From contig NZ_LT900021.1 of assembly GCF_900198835.1 (NCBI RefSeq), positions 1,922,001 to 1,986,000 of the forward strand: a stretch of 64,000 bases of DNA. Reading direction: 5' to 3'. The notes under the pieces are model-generated. The model was not told the DNA's origin and did no database searches. It saw nothing but the letters and a program-made list of their open reading frames with translations. The position numbers were made by a program, and so were the translations under genes. Source of the stretch: Thermococcus henrietii. GTDB lineage: Archaea; Methanobacteriota_B; Thermococci; Thermococcales; Thermococcaceae. Positions within the stretch are counted from its first letter, which is position 1, and each line of letters begins with the position of its first letter. Below, piece after piece: positions 59,242-64,000 of the stretch.

Positions 59242-60397
59242 CTCCGCTCACCTTCATGACTATTCCGAGGTCCTTGTCGCCCCTGCCCGAGAGGTTCACG
59301 ATTATTACCTCGTCCCGCTCCATCTCCCCCGCGAGCTTCATGGCGTACGCAACCGCGTGTGCCGACTCGAGTGCAGGCAGGATGCCCTCGGTCCGGGAGA
59401 GCTCGTGGAAGGCCCTCAGAGCCTCGTCATCCGTGACCGTGACGTACTCCGCCCTGCCGCTCTCCATCATCTGCGCGTGCTCCGGTCCGACGCCGGGGTA
59501 GTCCAGGCCGGCCGAGACGCTGTGGGTCGGCGTTATCTGCCCCTCCTCGTTCTGGAGGAAGTAGCTCAGCATGCCGTGGAAGACGCCCTCCTCACCGGCG
59601 TTGAGCGACGCGGCGTGGAGACCCGTCTCAAGGCCCTTTCCACCCGCCTCGACGCCTACCAGCCTGACATCATCATTTACGAAGGGGTAGAAGATGCCCA
59701 TCGCGTTGCTCCCGCCGCCCACGCAGGCCACTATGGCGTCCGGAAGCCTTCCCTCGGCCTCGAGTATCTGCGCCCTCGCCTCCCTCCCTATCACGGACTG
59801 GAAATCCCTCACGATGATGGGGTAGGGGTGAGGTCCGACGACCGAACCTATGAGGTAGTGAGAGTACTCGAAGCTCGCGACCCAGTCCCTCAGGGCCTCG
59901 TTTATCGCATCTTTGAGGGTCTTCGAGCCGGAATGGACCGGAATGACGTTCGCCCCGAGGAGCTTCATCCTGAAGACGTTCATGGACTGCCTCTCCACGT
60001 CCTCCGCCCCCATGTAAACGTCGACGCTCATCCCAAGGAGCGCACCAGCCATCGCCGTCGCGACCCCGTGCTGACCGGCCCCGGTCTCCGCTATGAGCCT
60101 GCTCTTGCCCATGAACTTCGCAAGCAGGGCCTGCCCTATCGCGTTGTTCGTCTTATGTGCACCGCCGTGAAGCAGGTCCTCCCTCTTGAGGTATATCCTG
60201 GCCCCGCCTATCTTCTCGCTCAGCCTCCTGGCGTAGTAGAGCGGGGTCGGCCTGCCGGCCCAGGTTCTGAGGTAGTAGTTTAGGGTCCTGTTGAACTCCT
60301 CATCGTCCTTGAGCTCGTTGTAGGCCTTCTCAAGCTCCCTCAGAGGCTCCATTAACGTCTCGGGGACGAACTGCCCCCCGAACCTACCGAACCACAT
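59234..60397 (-). CDS. trpB: Tryptophan synthase beta subunit
   Basis: 387 residues. Condenses indole and serine on PLP. TrpB1-type sequence: [16 protein letters not shown], the PLP lysine in [45 protein letters not shown] and [14 protein letters not shown]. Overlaps trpF by 14 nt and trpA by 8 nt. Confidence 0.97.
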   Translation of the reverse strand: MWFGRFGGQFVPETLMEPLRELEKAYNELKDDEEFNRTLNYYLRTWAGRPTPLYYARRLSEKIGGARIYLKREDLLHGGAHKTNNAIGQALLAKFMGKSRLIAETGAGQHGVATAMAGALLGMSVDVYMGAEDVERQSMNVFRMKLLGANVIPVHSGSKTLKDAINEALRDWVASFEYSHYLIGSVVGPHPYPIIVRDFQSVIGREARAQILEAEGRLPDAIVACVGGGSNAMGIFYPFVNDDVRLVGVEAGGKGLETGLHAASLNAGEEGVFHGMLSYFLQNEEGQITPTHSVSAGLDYPGVGPEHAQMMESGRAEYVTVTDDEALRAFHELSRTEGILPALESAHAVAYAMKLAGEMERDEVIIVNLSGRGDKDLGIVMKVSGDV

Positions 60398-61013
60398 TTT
60401 TTACCCTCCCAACGAATTCCTCTATAAGCGTTCTGTCCTTCACGCCGTTCCGCTCAACGCCGCTCGAGACGTCCACGCCGGCCGGTTTGACCCACCTCAG
60501 CGCCTCCTCAACGTTCTCCGGCGTTAGACCGCCCGCGAGGACTATCGGATACCTCCTTGCAACGATGGCGCTCACGCGGTAGTCGTGCCTCCTGCCGCTC
60601 CCTGCCCCCGTGTCGAGGAGGATCCTGTCAACCTCGTACTGGGCGATGAGCTCGAGGAGCCTCTCCGCGTCCTCCTCCGGGGAATCGCTCTCCCTCGGGA
60701 CAGTGAAGGCCTTCATTACCGAGACACCGTACTCGGAGACCAGCCTCTCGACCGTCTTCGGATGCGCGTTGGAGTGCACCTGGACGTACTCCGCCCCGGT
60801 TCTTTCGATGGCGTTGGCCCACTCGGAGAAGCCGACCATGGTTGAGACCAGGTATATCGGGATCTCCGATTCCTCTATCAGGCCCCTGGCAACCGTCAGC
60901 GGAACCCTTCTCCGGGAGTTCGAGTTCACCACTACCCCGGTCGCGTCCACGTACCTCTCCACGAGCCTCAGTTCGTCCGGGTTTCTGACACCGCATATCT
61001 TCACGAACATCAT
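60384..61013 (-). CDS. trpF: Phosphoribosylanthranilate isomerase
   Basis: 209 residues. Amadori rearrangement of phosphoribosylanthranilate. [15 protein letters not shown] has the catalytic Cys; the catalytic Asp lies in [14 protein letters not shown], followed by [15 protein letters not shown] and [16 protein letters not shown]. The start is one of two adjacent ATGs (61013 or 61010) overlapping the trpG stop; GGAGATGA lies upstream. Confidence 0.95.
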   Translation of the reverse strand: MMFVKICGVRNPDELRLVERYVDATGVVVNSNSRRRVPLTVARGLIEESEIPIYLVSTMVGFSEWANAIERTGAEYVQVHSNAHPKTVERLVSEYGVSVMKAFTVPRESDSPEEDAERLLELIAQYEVDRILLDTGAGSGRRHDYRVSAIVARRYPIVLAGGLTPENVEEALRWVKPAGVDVSSGVERNGVKDRTLIEEFVGRVKNVVR

Positions 61014-61582
61014 CTCGTCATCTCCACGAAGTTTTTGATTATCTTGAGCCCCTCCCGGCTCTCCCACTCGGTCAGAACGCTTTCGGGATGGAACTGAACA
61101 CCCTCGATGGGCAGCCTTCTGTGCCTTATCCCCATGATGACGCCGTCGTCGAGGGAGACGGCCGTTACCCTGAACCCCCTGGGAACCTCGAGGACGGCCA
61201 GGGAGTGGTAGCGGCCGGCTTTCAGGGGGTTCTTAACCCCCCTGAAGACACCCCTTCCATCGTGCCTGACCGGGCTGGCCTTGCCGTGCCTCGGGTTCAC
61301 CCTGCCGACCCTTCCGCCAAAGACCTCCGCTATTATCTGGTGGCCGAGGCAGACTCCCAGCACCGGAACCTCCGCCTCGAGGACGATCTCCGGCGAGTTG
61401 CCGACCTCCCTCCTGTCCGAGGGGGAGCCGGGCCCGGGGGAGATGATTATCCCGTCCGGATCGAGCCGCCTCACCTCGGCCGGCGTGAGGGTGTTGGGAA
61501 CAACCCTAACCTCGTCGAAGAGGGAAGCGTACTCGGCTAAGTTCCAGACGAAGGAGTCCCTGTTGTCCACGAGGACTATCAT
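61010..61582 (-). CDS. trpG: Anthranilate synthase component II (glutamine amidotransferase)
   Basis: 190 residues. Class I glutaminase supplying ammonia to TrpE: catalytic Cys in VLGVCLGHQII, and His/Glu in GVQFHPESVLT; SPGPGSPSDRREVGNSPEI is the oxyanion region. ATGA overlaps on both sides (trpE and trpF). Confidence 0.96.
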   Translation of the reverse strand: MIVLVDNRDSFVWNLAEYASLFDEVRVVPNTLTPAEVRRLDPDGIIISPGPGSPSDRREVGNSPEIVLEAEVPVLGVCLGHQIIAEVFGGRVGRVNPRHGKASPVRHDGRGVFRGVKNPLKAGRYHSLAVLEVPRGFRVTAVSLDDGVIMGIRHRRLPIEGVQFHPESVLTEWESREGLKIIKNFVEMTR

Positions 61583-62874
61583 CCCACCACCCCCAGGGCC
61601 TTCAGGACGGCCCTCATCTTGTTCTCGGTCTCCTCGTACTCCCGCTCCGGAACCGAATCTGCCACTATTCCGGCCCCGGCCCTGACCCTCGCAACGCGGT
61701 CTATCTCCGCCATCCTGATCGCTATCGCGAGGTCCGCGTCACCGGTGGCCGAGAAGTAGCCCACCGCCCCCCCGTAGACGCGCCTCCTGCTCCTCTCCAG
61801 CTCGTCTATGATCTCCATCGCCCTTATCTTCGGCGCTCCGGTCAGGGTTCCCGCCGGAAACGCCGCTTCCATGGCATCGAAGGAGGTAAGCCCTTCCCTG
61901 AGTTCCCCGACGACCTCGCTCTCTATGTGCTGGACGTGGCTGTACCGGAGGACGTCGAAGAAGCGGACAAGCCTCACGCTTCCCGCCTTCGAGACCCTCC
62001 TGACGTCGTTCCTCGCGAGGTCCACGAGCATGACGTGCTCCGCCCTCTCCTTCTCGTCGTTTAGGAGGCGTCTCCGGATTTCCTCGTCCTCCTCCGGGGT
62101 TCTGCCGCGGGGGGCGGTGCCCGCTATCGGGTTTATCCTGAAGGTCTTTCCCTCGACGGAGCCCATCGTCTCGGGCGATGCCCCGACGACGGTCTTGCCG
62201 AACTCGAGGAGGAAGGTGTAGGGGCTGGGGTTTATGGAAACGAGGCGCTCGTACACCTCCAGGGAGTCGAGGTCAGTCTCAACGCGGTATTCCCTGGAGA
62301 GAACGACCTGAAAGACGTCGCCCGAGCGGATGTACTCCTTCCCCCTCTCCACCATCTCCACGAACTCCTCAATCCCGGCGTCGGTAGAGACGATGGAGGA
62401 ACCACCTCCGGACCGCTTCCCCCTTCCTGCCCTCCGCACCACGGCCTCGGGGTCGAACGGCGGCTCCCGGAGGTAGAAGAACCCGAAGGTGTTCCTCACG
62501 TGGTCGTACACGAAGACCCAGGGGTAGTAGCCGAAGACCGAAGGCTCCTCGATGTCCCCCTCAACGTAGTTGTGAACAGCGTCGTAGGCGATGTACCCAA
62601 CGAAGCCGCCGAGGAAGCGGTTGCCCTCGACGCTGTCCCTCATGAGGCCCTTCAGGGCGCGGAAGGGGTTGGTCTCGTCCGACATCCTCTCGCCGTCCAC
62701 TAACGTGCCCCCACCCGAGACCTCAACCCTGAACTCGGGCATCGCCGAGACGTAGGTGAACCTGGCCTTCCTGTCCCCCTTCTCGGCGGAGCGGAGGATG
62801 AAGGGCATGTCGAAGTCCCTGAGGGCGGAGTACAGGTCAACGGGATCGACGTACCTCAGGACCTTGAAAGGCAC
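61579..62874 (-). CDS. trpE: Anthranilate synthase component I
   Basis: 431 residues. Converts chorismate and ammonia to anthranilate. The C-terminal chorismate-binding domain is complete: FRINPIAGTAPRGRTPEEDEE, HVMLVDLARNDVRRVSKAGSVRL, SHVQHIESEV, FPAGTLTGAPKIRAMEIIDELE and GGAVGYFS. The N-terminal tryptophan-binding motif (usually LLES) reads FILRSAEKGDRKARFTYVS, so feedback binding may differ. The start is GTG 62874, 19 nt inside trpD, after GGGGGCGAT. Confidence 0.95.
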   Translation of the reverse strand: MPFKVLRYVDPVDLYSALRDFDMPFILRSAEKGDRKARFTYVSAMPEFRVEVSGGGTLVDGERMSDETNPFRALKGLMRDSVEGNRFLGGFVGYIAYDAVHNYVEGDIEEPSVFGYYPWVFVYDHVRNTFGFFYLREPPFDPEAVVRRAGRGKRSGGGSSIVSTDAGIEEFVEMVERGKEYIRSGDVFQVVLSREYRVETDLDSLEVYERLVSINPSPYTFLLEFGKTVVGASPETMGSVEGKTFRINPIAGTAPRGRTPEEDEEIRRRLLNDEKERAEHVMLVDLARNDVRRVSKAGSVRLVRFFDVLRYSHVQHIESEVVGELREGLTSFDAMEAAFPAGTLTGAPKIRAMEIIDELERSRRRVYGGAVGYFSATGDADLAIAIRMAEIDRVARVRAGAGIVADSVPEREYEETENKMRAVLKALGVVG

Positions 62875-63836
62875 GCTATCGCCCCCAGCCTCTCCAGCAT
62901 TTTCTCCCCGAGGGCGCTCTCTGCAATCTCAACGCCTTCCCTGAAATCCCCGGCAACCCCAGCCGCGTACAGGGCGGCGGAGGCGTTCACCAGAACGAAG
63001 TTCCTGTCCTCCTCCCTCCCGCCCCCTGCCAGAACGGCCTTTATGCGCCGGGCGCTCTCCTCCGGGGAGGCGCAGGGGACGGGCTTCACCGGCTTCAGCC
63101 CGAAGTCCTCGGGCGAGACCGTGTAGGATTCCGCGCGTTTGCCCCTGACCTCAACGACGCTCGTTTCGGAGAAGGGACTCACCTCGTCCATCCCGCTTCC
63201 GTGGACGACGAGGGCCCGTTTGACCCCGAGGAAAGAGAGGGCCTCCGCCATGAGCTCCAGGAGGTCGGGGGAGTTCACGCCGACGATCTGGTATGCTGGC
63301 TCCGCTGGATTCGCGAGGGGGCCGAGGACGTTGAACACTGTCCTCACACCGAGGGCCCGCCGGACGGGCATTATGGGTCTGAGGGCCGGGTGGTACAGCG
63401 GCGCGAAGAGGAACGTAAAGCCCGTCTTCTCCACCATCTCCCTCGCCCTTTCCGGCCCGATCTCTGGGTTTATCTCGAGGGCCCTGAGGAGGTCGGCCGA
63501 GCCGCTCTTGGACGTTACAGACGTGTTCCCGTGCTTTGCGACGCGGGTGAATGAGGAGAGGATGAGGGCAGAGGCCGTGCTAACGTTTATCGTTGAGCTC
63601 CCGTCCCCGCCGGTGCCGGCGGTATCGGCCACCTCGCCGAGGTCAACCTTCACCGCAGCGTCGCGCATCGCCTTCGCGAGGCCCGCTATCTCCTCCCCCG
63701 TGTAACCCTTGGTCTGGAGCGCCGCTAGATAAGCCGCTATTCGAACCTCGCTCTCCTTCTCAAGCTCATGGAAGAGACCGTAGGCTTCCTCGAAGCTGAG
63801 GTTCTCTCCCGAGATTATTCTTTCAAGAAGGCTCAT
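62856..63836 (-). CDS. trpD: Anthranilate phosphoribosyltransferase
   Basis: 326 residues. Joins anthranilate to PRPP. DTAGTGGDGSSTINVSTASALI is the PRPP loop; KHGNTSVTSKSGSADLLRAL and FAPLYHPAL contact anthranilate; FNVLGPLANPAEPAYQIVGV is the second metal/PRPP block. ATGA overlap with trpC; overlaps trpE by 19 nt. Confidence 0.96.
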   Translation of the reverse strand: MSLLERIISGENLSFEEAYGLFHELEKESEVRIAAYLAALQTKGYTGEEIAGLAKAMRDAAVKVDLGEVADTAGTGGDGSSTINVSTASALILSSFTRVAKHGNTSVTSKSGSADLLRALEINPEIGPERAREMVEKTGFTFLFAPLYHPALRPIMPVRRALGVRTVFNVLGPLANPAEPAYQIVGVNSPDLLELMAEALSFLGVKRALVVHGSGMDEVSPFSETSVVEVRGKRAESYTVSPEDFGLKPVKPVPCASPEESARRIKAVLAGGGREEDRNFVLVNASAALYAAGVAGDFREGVEIAESALGEKMLERLGAIACLSRS

Positions 63837-64000
63837 ACCTCCACCTCCACGAACTTCCTGAGGAGCTCCCCGGGATCCTCTGCCTTCATGAGCGCCGTGC
63901 CTATCAACGCCGCGTCCGTCAGCCTGAGGGCCCTCCTGAGGTCATCAACCGTGGATATGCCGCTCTCGCTGACCCTGACGTATTTCTTCGGGATCAGGGG
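63833..64000 (-). CDS. trpC: Indole-3-glycerol phosphate synthase, 3' end
   Basis: The last 55 codons of a gene entering from the right edge. The reading YVRVSESGISTVDDLRRALR, then LTDAALIGTALMKAEDPGELLRKFVEV matches the C-terminal barrel strands of TrpC: the SESGI phosphate/substrate loop and the ALIGTALM phosphate-binding turn. It overlaps trpD by 4 nt (ATGA). The catalytic Lys and Glu of the N-terminal part are outside the window. It completes the trpCDEGFBA order. Confidence 0.9.
   Translation of the reverse strand, partial: PLIPKKYVRVSESGISTVDDLRRALRLTDAALIGTALMKAEDPGELLRKFVEVEV

Overview
The window is a stretch of a Thermococcus-type genome (Euryarchaeota, Thermococcales). The signs are ADP-dependent phosphofructokinase, ADP-forming acetyl-CoA synthetase, Cdc48/VAT next to a small heat-shock protein with a perfect Phr-type operator, MptE, a multidomain chitinase like T. 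kodakarensis ChiA, trpCDEGFBA order, GGTGAT-type ribosome binding sites and TATA boxes about 25 bp before starts. Genes are packed tightly, often with 4-8 nt stop/start overlaps. No tRNA, rRNA, CRISPR array or insertion sequence was found.

Layout. 0-12.7 kb: the 5' end of an AAA_14-type ATPase behind three evenly spaced palindromes, then ADP-PFK, a maleate-isomerase-family protein, a nitroreductase, ThiI plus a second free-standing ThiI PP-loop protein, a frameshifted cysteine-synthase-family gene, ADP-forming acetyl-CoA synthetase (alpha and beta), a sugar-phosphate isomerase-like protein, two PhoU/RCK_C proteins and endonuclease III. 12.8-19.4 kb: a chitin-degradation operon of a 1599-residue chitinase with three GH18 domains followed by a one-GH18 chitinase with a cell-surface sorting tail. 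19.4-30.2 kb: a ferredoxin-like protein and a PadR regulator with matching operators, phosphoglycerate kinase, an Mrr-type/repeat protein, methylmalonyl-CoA mutase large subunit, an ABC-2 exporter and a metallo-beta-lactamase-fold protein.

29.7-38.8 kb: Hsp20, Cdc48, membrane proteins, a pair of 49-residue paralogues, a JAMM protease-like protein, an Lsm-like/MobB pair, a second AAA_14 ATPase with its own palindromic operator, and MptE. 38.9-44.4 kb: a five-gene Opp/Dpp-type ABC importer. 44.4-49.5 kb: a Mut7-C RNase-like protein, an MBL-fold hydrolase, a secreted protein, a nitroreductase and an aminotransferase. 49.65-50.15 kb: relics of a homocitrate-synthase-like gene and a ProC-like gene.

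50.3-64 kb: aromatic amino acid biosynthesis. A Tar-like regulator, split transketolase and aroF-B-D-E-K-A-C run rightward as one overlapping operon. It meets the leftward trpC-D-E-G-F-B-A operon with only 5 nt between stop codons. Together they encode the shikimate pathway from DAHP to chorismate and then chorismate to tryptophan.

The most striking large-scale signal is compositional. By my manual scan GATC occurs only about 4 times in the first 52.5 kb but about 33 times in the last 11.5 kb, starting inside the DAHP synthase gene. The aroF-to-trp block therefore seems to have a different history from its surroundings.
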